From assembly GCA_964454015.1 (NCBI GenBank), contig CAYVQF010000013.1, positions 1-64,000 of the forward strand: a DNA stretch of 64,000 nucleotides, read 5' to 3'. A program made the translations under genes and the position numbers. Shown piece by piece: positions 45,193-53,182 of this stretch; positions within the stretch are counted from its first letter, which is position 1; each line of letters begins with the position of its first letter. Under the pieces are notes generated by a model. The model was given only the letters and a program-made list of their open reading frames with translations, did no database searches and was not told the origin of the DNA. Source of the stretch: CAYVQF01 sp964454015 (GTDB taxonomy: Bacteria > Myxococcota_A > Bradymonadia > UBA4248).

Positions 45193-45987
45193 TCAGGCGT
45201 CGCGGATGACGTCCTGCATGGTGTAGCGTCCGGGTGCGCGGCGGTGGATCCACTGGGCCGAACGCAGCGCGCCGTGGGCGAAGATGGCGCGGTCGGTGGC
45301 GCGATGGCTGATTTCGACGCGTTCGCTGTGGCCAAAGAAGTAGACCGTGTGTTCGCCGACGACGTCGCCGCCCCGCAGGGCATGGAGTCCGATTTCGTCG
45401 TTGTGTCGCAGGGCTTCAGCGCCGGCGCGGCCGAGACACAGGGGGGCGGCGTCAGGCGCGCGCCCGTCGGCGAGGGCCTGGGCCAAGAGCAGCGCGGTGC
45501 CGCTGGGCGCGTCGCGCTTGAGGCGGTGGTGGACTTCGACGATTTCTGCGTCCCAAGTAGGGCCGAGGGCGGCGCTGGCCATGCGCACGAGCTCCATGAG
45601 GAGGTTGATGCCCATGCTCATGTTAGCGGCGAGGAGGAGGGGGATGTGTTGGGCAGCGTCGTGGAGGAGGGCGCGTTGGCCGTCGTCGAAGCCGGTGGTG
45701 CCACTGACGAGGGCGATGCGGCGGGCGACGAGTTCGGGTAGTGTTGCGCACAGGGCGGCAGGGTGGGAGAAATCGACGATGACGTCGATGGGCACCTGGG
45801 CTGGCAGGGTCGCCGTCAGTGGCGGTAGCTCAGGGGCAAATCTCTGGCCTTGTTGGGGGTGTTCTGGGTGGTCAATGAGGCCGGTGATGCGCCACCTGGG
45901 GCTGGGTTCGCCGGCGAGAATCGTGAGTATTTTCTGGCCCATACGGCCGGCTGCGCCGTGAATGGCGAGGTGGATGGGGTCGCTCAT
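45193..45987 (-). CDS. dapB: 4-hydroxy-tetrahydrodipicolinate reductase
   Basis: 264 residues from the ATG at 45987, which overlaps the dapA stop as ATGA; GGAGA lies nine bases upstream. An upstream in-frame GTG (46002) is less likely. N-terminal nucleotide-binding LAIHGAAGRMGQKIL, VDFSHPAAL, GTTGFDD, MSMGINLL, and the catalytic/substrate motif HHRLKRDAPSGTA. Reduces 4-hydroxy-tetrahydrodipicolinate with NAD(P)H in lysine/meso-diaminopimelate synthesis. Confidence 0.95.
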   Translation of the reverse strand: MSDPIHLAIHGAAGRMGQKILTILAGEPSPRWRITGLIDHPEHPQQGQRFAPELPPLTATLPAQVPIDVIVDFSHPAALCATLPELVARRIALVSGTTGFDDGQRALLHDAAQHIPLLLAANMSMGINLLMELVRMASAALGPTWDAEIVEVHHRLKRDAPSGTALLLAQALADGRAPDAAPLCLGRAGAEALRHNDEIGLHALRGGDVVGEHTVYFFGHSERVEISHRATDRAIFAHGALRSAQWIHRRAPGRYTMQDVIRDA

Positions 45988-46871
45988 GCGCTGTGTCTCC
46001 ACGGGCCGAGCTCGGCCGCGAAGGCTTCGAGGCGGGTGGCGCTCATGGGGACGAGGGGCAAGCGCAGCTCGTTGCGGATATGTCCCTGCAGGGCGAGGGC
46101 GGCCTTCACGGGGATGGGGCTGGTGTCGGAGAAGAGGGCGCGGAAGAGGGGGAGGACCTGGTGGTGGTGGCGGCGCGCTTGGTCCCAGTCGCCGGCGGCG
46201 ACGGCGGCGCAGAGGTCGTGCATGAGTTTGGGGGCGACGTTGGCGACGACGGAGATGGTGCCGTGGCCGCCCAAGCTCAGGAAGGGCAGGGTGGTGCCGT
46301 CATCGCCGGAGAGCATGACGAAGTCAGGCCCGCAGACGGCGATGGTTTCGGAGGCGAAGACCATGTCGGCGGTGGCGTCTTTGGTGCCAAGGATGTGGGG
46401 GTGGCGGGCCAAGGCGGCGAGGGTGTCGACGTTGGCCTTGCAGGCGGTACGTCCTGGGACATTGTAGACGATCTGGGGCAGGGCGACGGCGTCGGCGACG
46501 GCGGTGAAGTGGGCCAAGAGGCCGGCCTGGTTGGGTTTGTTGTAGTATGGCGTGACGACGAGCAGGGCGTCGGCGCCCAAGGCCTTGGCGCTGGCGGCGT
46601 AAGCGATGGTGGTGCGGGTGTCGTTGGTGCCGACACCGGCGACGACGGGCACTCTCTTGTTGCATTGCGCAATGACGGCGCCGATGACGGCATCCCTTTC
46701 CTTGGGGTCGAGGACGGCGCTCTCGCCGGTGGTGCCGCAGGGTACGATGCCGTCGGCGCCGTTTTGGACGAGGTGTTCGACGAGGGCGCGCAGGGCCTCG
46801 AGGTCGACACTGTCGTTGTGCATGGGGGTGACGACGGCGACGAATGATCCACGCAGAGCGGCGCTATCCAT
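45984..46871 (-). CDS. dapA: 4-hydroxy-tetrahydrodipicolinate synthase
   Basis: 295 residues from the ATG at 46871 (GGAG six bases upstream); the upstream open frame to 46982 is not protein-like. Signature motifs: VVTPM, VPCGTTGESAVLDPKE, VVAGVGTNDTRTTI, VTPYYNKPNQ, IVYNVPGRTA (catalytic Tyr) and GTKDATAD (Schiff-base Lys). Condenses pyruvate and aspartate semialdehyde. Directly upstream of dapB with a 4-bp overlap; together the first two committed steps of lysine/DAP synthesis. Confidence 0.95.
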   Translation of the reverse strand: MDSAALRGSFVAVVTPMHNDSVDLEALRALVEHLVQNGADGIVPCGTTGESAVLDPKERDAVIGAVIAQCNKRVPVVAGVGTNDTRTTIAYAASAKALGADALLVVTPYYNKPNQAGLLAHFTAVADAVALPQIVYNVPGRTACKANVDTLAALARHPHILGTKDATADMVFASETIAVCGPDFVMLSGDDGTTLPFLSLGGHGTISVVANVAPKLMHDLCAAVAAGDWDQARRHHHQVLPLFRALFSDTSPIPVKAALALQGHIRNELRLPLVPMSATRLEAFAAELGPWRHSA

Positions 46872-47092
46872 GAGGGCTCCAGTCGAAGGGGGCTGGGTTG
46901 AGCAGCCAGCGGGGGAAGGCGACGCGCAGGGTTGGCGTCGCGGGGTCCAGCGTTGCTTTTGCAGCCGGCCTGGAGGCATCATCTAACAGGCCTGGGGTTG
47001 CCGAGCAAGGTTGGTGCGCAACAGCAGCCGAGGTGGTTTGGCCGGTGGGCGCCCTGGGGAGGTGGATCCAGGTTGCGGCGAAAGGAGATGCG

Positions 47093-47896
47093 ATGCGGTT
47101 GTTTCGGTATTTGGATCGGGCGGGTGTGGTGCGATTGGGTCGGGTGGATGGGGCTGAGCAGCGGTGGGAGGTCGAGGGGGCGTTGATGGGCGTGTGGCGC
47201 GATGTGGGTCGCCCTGCCGAGGTGGCGCAGTGGTTGGCGCCACTCGAGCCGGCGGCGATCTTGTGCATTGGTTTGAACTATCGGGATCACGCGGCAGAGA
47301 CGGGGCAGGCCTTGCCGGAGCGGCCGGTGCTTTTCATGAAGAACCCAGGCGCGGTGGTTGGGCATGAGGGCGGTATTGTGTTGGCGCCGGGTTTCGTGGC
47401 GCGGCCCGAGGTCGACTACGAGGGGGAGCTGGCGGTGATCATCGGTCGCGCGGCGCGCGATGTCACGGTGGCTGGGGCCTTGGCGCACGTTTTTGGCTAT
47501 ACGGTGGCCAATGACGTGTCGGCGCGTCGGGTGCAGAGAGACGGCGGTGGTGGGCAGTGGGTGCGGGGTAAGAGCTTCGATACTTTTTGTCCCTTGGGGC
47601 CGTGGATGGTGACGGCCGATGAGGTTGGGGACCCGCAGGCGTTGCGCCTCTGTACGCGCCTCAATGGCGAGACGATGCAGGAGGGGTCGACGGCGAACAT
47701 GGTGTTTTCGGTGGCAGAGTTGATCGCCGATCTCTCGCAGGGGATGACCTTGTTGCCTGGGACGGTGATTTTGACGGGGACGCCAGCGGGGGTGGGTTTC
47801 GTGCGCACGCCGCGGGTCTTTCTGCGCCCTGGTGATCGGGTCGAGGTGAGTATCGAGGGAGTAGGCCTGTTGGCCAATGATGTGGTGGCCGCGTGA
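47093..47896 (+). CDS. Fumarylacetoacetate hydrolase family protein
   Basis: 267 residues from the ATG at 47093 (AAAGGAG upstream). FAH fold: ILCIGLNYRDHAAETG, FMKNPGAVVGHEGGIVLAP, metal ligands around VDYEGELAVIIGR, VANDVSARRVQ, GKSFDTFCPLGPW, TILTGTPAGVGF and the C-terminal VEVSIEGVGLLANDV. This family holds acylpyruvases, 2-hydroxyhepta-2,4-dienedioate isomerases and 5-carboxymethyl-2-hydroxymuconate isomerases, all Mg-dependent C-C bond cleaving or isomerising enzymes. The exact substrate cannot be assigned. Divergent from dapA. Confidence 0.92.
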   Translation: MRLFRYLDRAGVVRLGRVDGAEQRWEVEGALMGVWRDVGRPAEVAQWLAPLEPAAILCIGLNYRDHAAETGQALPERPVLFMKNPGAVVGHEGGIVLAPGFVARPEVDYEGELAVIIGRAARDVTVAGALAHVFGYTVANDVSARRVQRDGGGGQWVRGKSFDTFCPLGPWMVTADEVGDPQALRLCTRLNGETMQEGSTANMVFSVAELIADLSQGMTLLPGTVILTGTPAGVGFVRTPRVFLRPGDRVEVSIEGVGLLANDVVAA

Positions 47897-48000
47897 GGTC
47901 GGTGATGGCGTCCAGGGGTGAGCGAGAAAAGTCGTTGCGCTGCTGGTTGGGCTCACCTAAGCTGGGCATTGGCTCAGGACGTGGACCGAGGAGGTAAGTG

Positions 48001-50790
48001 ATGGGATTTCGTCAGATATTGTGGGTGGTCGCCTTGGGGCTTTGTTGTGGCTGGGGCTGTAGTGACGAGGTCAGTGTGAGCGCCAAGAAGGATGTGGTCA
48101 GTGATGAGGGTGCTGATGGCGCTGGAGAGGTAGAGATTGCCGATACGGAGGACGAGGGTGAGACCCAGACCTGTCATGGGGTGTGGTGTGCGGGGGTGTG
48201 TTGCGCCGTGGGTCAGATCTGTGAGGGTGAGCAGTGTGTCGCTGATAGCTGTCCGACCGTGCGTTGTGATGGGGTGTGCTGTCCTCCGGGCGAAGTGTGC
48301 GCCGATGGGCAGTGCCGAGGCACGTGCCCATCGGGTGAGTTGCCGTGTTTTGGGGTGTGTTGCGGTGAAGGTCAGGCCTGCGATAGCGCATTGCAGTCGT
48401 GCCGGCCGGTGTGTTCTGACGGGCGCGCGAGCTGTAACGGGGCGTGCTGTTCGGCGTCGCGGCTTTGTGAGAGTGGGCAGTGTCGCGCCGACTGTGGGGT
48501 AGGCGAGGCGCGCTGTGGGCGTTACGTGCAGAACGAGGTGTGTTGTAGCCCGACGGAGCTGTGTGAAGAGGGCCTATGTGAGCCCAACTGCGGCGCCGCG
48601 CCTCGTTGTGGCGGCCCGGGTGCGCGCATATGCTGTGAGCTCGGTGAGGTGTGTGAGTCAGGGGAGTGCAAGCGCCAGTGTAGCGGGACGCGCTGCGGCC
48701 CGCAGGAGCATCTGTGCTGCGTGGGGTCGGAGCTGTGCATTTTCGACAAATGCTTGGAGGGCTTGGGGGCCTGCGTGGACAGCGTGGATTGTGAGTTGGA
48801 CGAGTTCTGCGATCCTGGCTACGGGCAGTGTTTCAAGGCCGCGGACGATCCGAACCAGTGTATTTACATCCCACCGGTGGGGGAGTTTGCGCCGGAAGTG
48901 CAGTGGCACTGGTCGGGCTCGCCGCAGTTTCCGACCTACGACCAGGTGATGATGACCCCAATCGTGTTGAACCTGACGGACGACAACGGTGACGGTGTCA
49001 TCGACGAGGACGACATCCCGGATGTGGTCTTCACGACCTTTAGGAGCAGCCGCTACGAGTATGAGGGGGCGCTGCGGGTGGTCAGCGGGGACGACGGGCG
49101 AGAGCTGGCGGTTTCGATGGAGGTGCCCTTTTCGGCGCGCGCCGACATTGGCGCGGCGGACATGGATGGGGACGGTATCCCTGAGATCCTCATCTCCAAC
49201 CATCGTTATTCCGATCCCAAACGCCTCTTCGTGTTGAACCTGGTGCCCGAAGGCGATGGTTATCGCTTGGCGCTGCGCTACACCATTACCCTGTCAGCGG
49301 CTTTTGACGGTGCGGCAGGTCTCACGATGCCAGCCTTTGCCGATCTGGACGGGGACACCACCATCGAGGCGGTGACCCAGTTTGGGATCATCAATCACGA
49401 TTTTACCCTGCGCTGTGAGCGAGCCTTTCATTTTCCCGTGCCAGTGGATCTCAACGGCGACGGGGTGATGGAGATCGTCGCCAACGGTGGGATCTACGAC
49501 CGGAACTGCGTAGAGTTGCTGCGTCCGACGGCAGGCGTAGCGGCGGTGGCGGACCTGTTGCCCGACGCAGGTCCGGGGGACTTGTTGCCAGAGATCGCCT
49601 TTGTGCGTGGCGCTTTGCGGACGGGCGCGGTGGAGGTGTGGAACGTGACCTGGACGGAGAGTGATGGCTGGGGGATGACCCAAGCCTGGTCGACGCCCAT
49701 TCCCTTGCATTGGGGCCGCATCGCCGAGAGCTATCCCGGTGTGGACTGCACGACGTCGGATAACAAAGCCTGCAACACGGGCGGCGGCCCACCGACCATT
49801 GCCGACTTCGATGGCGACGGCCTGCCCGATATCGCGACGGCGGCACGTTGGTACTACATGGTGTTGCGCAACGATGGTTCGGTCTTGTGGGCCGACGGCA
49901 ACACCATCGACTATTCGAGCGCCGTGACGGGGTCCTCGGTTTTCGATTTCGAAGGCGATGGTGTGGCGGAGGTGGTCTACAACGATGAGCTGACCTTGCG
50001 CATTTATTCGGGGCCTGGCACGGGGGTGGACGCCGATGGCGATGGGTACAACGATCCCGAGGTTCTTTTTGCGGCGCCGAACCCGAGTGGCACCCTCTAC
50101 GAGTATCCCCTCATCGTGGACGTGGACAACGACGGCAACGCGGAGATCGTGGTGGCGGCGAACAATTACACGCAGCCAAGTGGGGTGACGGGGGTGCGGG
50201 TCTTCCGCGATCCATTGGACAATTGGGTGCGGACGCGGCGCGTGTGGAACCAGCACGCCTATCACGTCACCAATATCAACGAGGACGGCTCGGTGCCGAC
50301 GCCGCAGCGCGCCAACTGGACGGTGCCGCGGCTGAACAACTTCCGCCAGAATGTGCAGCCCAGCGGCGTGTTCAATGCGCCGAACTTGGTGCCTGGTGCG
50401 GTGTCGCACGATCACCGCCTGTGCCCGAGCGGGGTCGTGTTGCGAGGGGTGGTGCGCAACGATGGTTCGCAGGGGATCGGAGCGGGTCTGTGGGTGGGCT
50501 TCTACGCCGAAGATCTCCTCGGGGCGGAGACGCGGGCCTTTCTCGGCCGGGCCCAGGTGGCCACGCCGATTCCGCCGGGGCGTACGGGCTTAGCCGAGCT
50601 GGAGTGGGACTTCTCGGCCACGCTCTTGCCCAGTGGTAGCGCGGTCACCCTGATGTTGCCTGTGACGGTGGCGATTGTGGTCGATGATCCACCTGCGGGG
50701 GTTGGCGGCGCCAACGGCGAGCACAACGAGTGCGTCGAGACGGACAATGTCGGCGTTGGCGCAACGATTCCCATGTGCCCGGTGAACTAG
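48001..50790 (+). CDS. Cys-rich FG-GAP/VCBS-repeat lipoprotein
   Basis: 929 residues from the ATG at 48001 (GAGGAGG upstream). Signal peptide ends CCGWGC, an imperfect lipobox, then an acidic tether. Residues about 50-260 hold Cys-rich modules (CxGVCCxxGQxC type) related in style to the 15607 lipoproteins. The main body has about seven calcium-binding FG-GAP/VCBS loops (DDNGDGVIDEDD, ADMDGDGIPEI, VDLNGDGVMEI, DFDGDGLPDIA, DFEGDGVAEVV, DVDNDGNAEIV), which usually form a beta propeller. A C-terminal CARDB-like domain (VVLRGVVRNDGSQGIGAGLW) ends the protein. Likely a surface adhesin or carbohydrate-binding protein; substrate unknown. Confidence 0.9.
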   Translation: MGFRQILWVVALGLCCGWGCSDEVSVSAKKDVVSDEGADGAGEVEIADTEDEGETQTCHGVWCAGVCCAVGQICEGEQCVADSCPTVRCDGVCCPPGEVCADGQCRGTCPSGELPCFGVCCGEGQACDSALQSCRPVCSDGRASCNGACCSASRLCESGQCRADCGVGEARCGRYVQNEVCCSPTELCEEGLCEPNCGAAPRCGGPGARICCELGEVCESGECKRQCSGTRCGPQEHLCCVGSELCIFDKCLEGLGACVDSVDCELDEFCDPGYGQCFKAADDPNQCIYIPPVGEFAPEVQWHWSGSPQFPTYDQVMMTPIVLNLTDDNGDGVIDEDDIPDVVFTTFRSSRYEYEGALRVVSGDDGRELAVSMEVPFSARADIGAADMDGDGIPEILISNHRYSDPKRLFVLNLVPEGDGYRLALRYTITLSAAFDGAAGLTMPAFADLDGDTTIEAVTQFGIINHDFTLRCERAFHFPVPVDLNGDGVMEIVANGGIYDRNCVELLRPTAGVAAVADLLPDAGPGDLLPEIAFVRGALRTGAVEVWNVTWTESDGWGMTQAWSTPIPLHWGRIAESYPGVDCTTSDNKACNTGGGPPTIADFDGDGLPDIATAARWYYMVLRNDGSVLWADGNTIDYSSAVTGSSVFDFEGDGVAEVVYNDELTLRIYSGPGTGVDADGDGYNDPEVLFAAPNPSGTLYEYPLIVDVDNDGNAEIVVAANNYTQPSGVTGVRVFRDPLDNWVRTRRVWNQHAYHVTNINEDGSVPTPQRANWTVPRLNNFRQNVQPSGVFNAPNLVPGAVSHDHRLCPSGVVLRGVVRNDGSQGIGAGLWVGFYAEDLLGAETRAFLGRAQVATPIPPGRTGLAELEWDFSATLLPSGSAVTLMLPVTVAIVVDDPPAGVGGANGEHNECVETDNVGVGATIPMCPVN

Positions 50791-50881
50791 CTTCGGAGCA
50801 CCACCTGGTTGCGGATTGCGCGGCGCGCGGGTGGCATCGAGAGGCTTGCCGGCGTGTGGCGGCGTGGCGTCCTGTGCGGCC

Positions 50882-52279
50882 TCAGCGGGCGACACGGTTG
50901 AGGCCGTTCAGGGCGGCGACCCTGTAGGCTTCGGCCATGGTGGGGTAATTGAAGGTGGTGTTGACGAAGTAGAGCAAGGTGTTGTGGGGAGGGGGTTGGG
51001 CGAGGATTGCCTGGCCGATGTGAATGATTTCGGATGCTTGCGCGCCGAAGCAGTGGACGCCCAGGATGGCGAGGCTCTCGCGGTGGAAGAGGATCTTGAG
51101 CATGCCCGTGCTTTCGCCGGTGATCTGGGCGCGGGCCAGGTGTTTGAAGAGAGAGTGTCCGACCTCGTAGGGTATTTTTTGGGCGGTGAGATCGCGTTCA
51201 GTGGCACCGACGGAGCTGATTTCAGGGATGGTGTAGATCCCGGTGGGGATGTCGAGGGCGAGGCGCTGGGCGCAGTGTCCATGGACGAGATGGGTGGCGG
51301 CGAAGCGGCCCTGGTCGTAGGCGGCGCTGGCCAGGCTGGGGTGGCCGACGACGTCGCCGACGGCGTAGATGTGGGCTTGGGCGCTCTGATAGTTGCTGTT
51401 GACGACGATGGAGCCGCGGCTGTTGCAGTGGACGTCGATTTCTTCGAGGCCCATGTCGTCGGAGTTGCCGCGCCGACCCTGGGCCCAGAGGAGGTAGTCG
51501 CCGCTGATGATCTTGTTGGAGACCATGTGGACGCGGACACAGGCCGGGTCGGCTTCGACCTGTTGGTATTCTTCGTTGTGGCGGAGGAGGACGCCGAGCT
51601 CGCGGAGGTGATAGCTCAGGGCATCGATGATTTCGTCGTCGAGGAAGGAGAGGAGCTGGTCGCGGGTGTTGATGAGGTTGACCTTGGAGCCGAGGCGGCG
51701 AAAGATCGAGGCGTATTCACAGCCGACGACGCCAGCGCCGTAGATGGTGAGGGTGCGCGGCGTTTCTTGGAGGGTGAGGATGGTGTCGCTGTCGAGGACG
51801 CGGGGGTGGGAGAAGTCGACGTCTGGTGGGTGGTAGGGGCGCGATCCGGTGGCGATGATGAAGGCGGTGGCAGAGTAGTGTTCGACGTTGCCGTTGGGGC
51901 GGGTGACGGCGACGCAGTGGGGGTCGACGAAGCGAGCGCGCCCGTGGACGACGGTGGCGGCGTTGCGGTGATAGAATCCTTTGCGCAGATTGACTTGGGA
52001 TTCGATGACGGCTTGGGCCCGGGCGAGGAGGGTGGGATAGGTGCAGTGCTCAGTGAGTCCGCGCTGTAGCACCTGCTGGACGGCGTGTCGCAGTGCTTTG
52101 CTGGGGATGGTTCCGAGGTGGGTGCAGGCGCCGCCCACCTGACGGTAGTCATCGATGACCAGGACGGACTTGCCTTCTTTGGCGGCTTTCATGCTGGCGC
52201 CTTCCCCGCCTGGGCCACTGCCAATGACGATGAGATCGTAAGTTGGAGGGAGGGGGTGGTCTTGCTCAGTTGGACTCAT
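50882..52279 (-). CDS. sthA: Soluble pyridine nucleotide transhydrogenase
   Basis: 465 residues from an ATG at 52279, close to E. coli SthA length; GAGG precedes it, and alternative starts (52288, 52417) give extra N-terminal sequence without family resemblance. FAD-binding LIVIGSGPGGEGAS, GGACTHLGTIPSKALRHAV (Thr replaces the redox Cys of lipoamide dehydrogenases, as in SthA), YGAGVVGCEYASIF, AVGDVVGHPSLASAAYDQGR, and a dimerisation domain ending HNTLLYFVNTTFNYPTMAEAYRVAALNGLNR. Balances NADPH and NADH, fitting the nearby NADPH-producing pentose phosphate operon. Confidence 0.93.
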   Translation of the reverse strand: MSPTEQDHPLPPTYDLIVIGSGPGGEGASMKAAKEGKSVLVIDDYRQVGGACTHLGTIPSKALRHAVQQVLQRGLTEHCTYPTLLARAQAVIESQVNLRKGFYHRNAATVVHGRARFVDPHCVAVTRPNGNVEHYSATAFIIATGSRPYHPPDVDFSHPRVLDSDTILTLQETPRTLTIYGAGVVGCEYASIFRRLGSKVNLINTRDQLLSFLDDEIIDALSYHLRELGVLLRHNEEYQQVEADPACVRVHMVSNKIISGDYLLWAQGRRGNSDDMGLEEIDVHCNSRGSIVVNSNYQSAQAHIYAVGDVVGHPSLASAAYDQGRFAATHLVHGHCAQRLALDIPTGIYTIPEISSVGATERDLTAQKIPYEVGHSLFKHLARAQITGESTGMLKILFHRESLAILGVHCFGAQASEIIHIGQAILAQPPPHNTLLYFVNTTFNYPTMAEAYRVAALNGLNRVAR

Positions 52280-52449
52280 CGCGTTCATCCTCGGGCGTTG
52301 GTGGCCTCGGTCATGGTCTAGGTTCCGCCGATAAGGTTCCCACTTTTGGCTCGAAGAGCAAGCGCTTTGGTGGGGACCTTTGGTGGGGTTCATTTTCGTG
52401 GAGAGGGGCAGGGTCATCTGTTAGAAGTGAGAGAGAGGAAGGGGGGGTG

Positions 52450-53100
52450 ATGGCTGCAGGGCGCGACTATGTGGGATTGAGCACGCACACGGATCCGGTG
52501 GAGGCCGAGTTGCTGACGGATCTGTTGCAGCAGAACGGTGTGGCGGCGCGGCTTTTGGGGACGCGTTGTGGTCCGCTGATTGGGGTTGGGCAGAACATTT
52601 TGGAGTTGCGCATCGAGGTGCCAGCGGATCAGGTGGCTTTGGCTCGGGAGATTCTGGAGCTGGCCCCGGTGCCAGAGGAGGCGACCCTAGGTGAAGCGGC
52701 GCCGGGTGATGGGCCGAGGGAGGCGCCATCGCAGGAATCGGCCGGGGCATCGGCCGGGGCGCCGCAAGAGGCGGGGTGTGAGGAGCTGGCACCCGCGCGA
52801 CGCAAGCGGGTGATCGTGGGTGCTGGGCTGATGGTTCCTGGTGGCGCTCAGTACCATGTGGGCCGCTATTGGGGCGGGGCTGGCGTGAGCGTGGTGGTGG
52901 CCTTGGGGCTGGCGTTCTTTGTGTGGTTGGGTGATCTGCGGGGGCTTTTGTTGGTGGGGTCGCTGTTGGCTTTTGACATTCTGACGGGGCTTTTGGCGCG
53001 TCCCAGTGGTGCCGGGGGACAGCTTTTAGGGGTGGCCTTGGCGGTGGCGCTGAGCCTGGTGATGATCGCTTTGTTGCCAGCAGATGCGTGGACGTTTTAG
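52450..53100 (+). CDS. DUF2007-domain membrane protein
   Basis: 216 residues; the ATG at 52450 follows GAGGAAGG. The N-terminal 75 residues are a DUF2007 fold (LSTHTDPVEAELLTDLLQQNGVAARLLG..ILELRIEVPADQVALAREILE), a putative signal-transducing domain. A Glu/Ala/Pro-rich linker leads to a cytoplasm-to-membrane region with two or three hydrophobic segments (SVVVALGLAFFVWL, LLLVGSLLAFDILTGLL, LLGVALAVALSLVMIALL) preceded by RRKRVIVGAG. Membrane-anchored regulator of unknown target. Divergent from sthA. Confidence 0.8.
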   Translation: MAAGRDYVGLSTHTDPVEAELLTDLLQQNGVAARLLGTRCGPLIGVGQNILELRIEVPADQVALAREILELAPVPEEATLGEAAPGDGPREAPSQESAGASAGAPQEAGCEELAPARRKRVIVGAGLMVPGGAQYHVGRYWGGAGVSVVVALGLAFFVWLGDLRGLLLVGSLLAFDILTGLLARPSGAGGQLLGVALAVALSLVMIALLPADAWTF

Positions 53101-53182
53101 TGTGGCGGGACCGCACGGGTCGCGTCGTGGAGCCAGGCTTCGCCCGTGTTGCGGTTGAGGCTCTTGGCGAACAGGACGAAGC

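Noticed and set aside
49294..50415. 373-residue minus-strand ORF opposite the FG-GAP lipoprotein
   Set aside because: His/Arg/Val-rich shadow of the calcium-loop repeats; no start signal.
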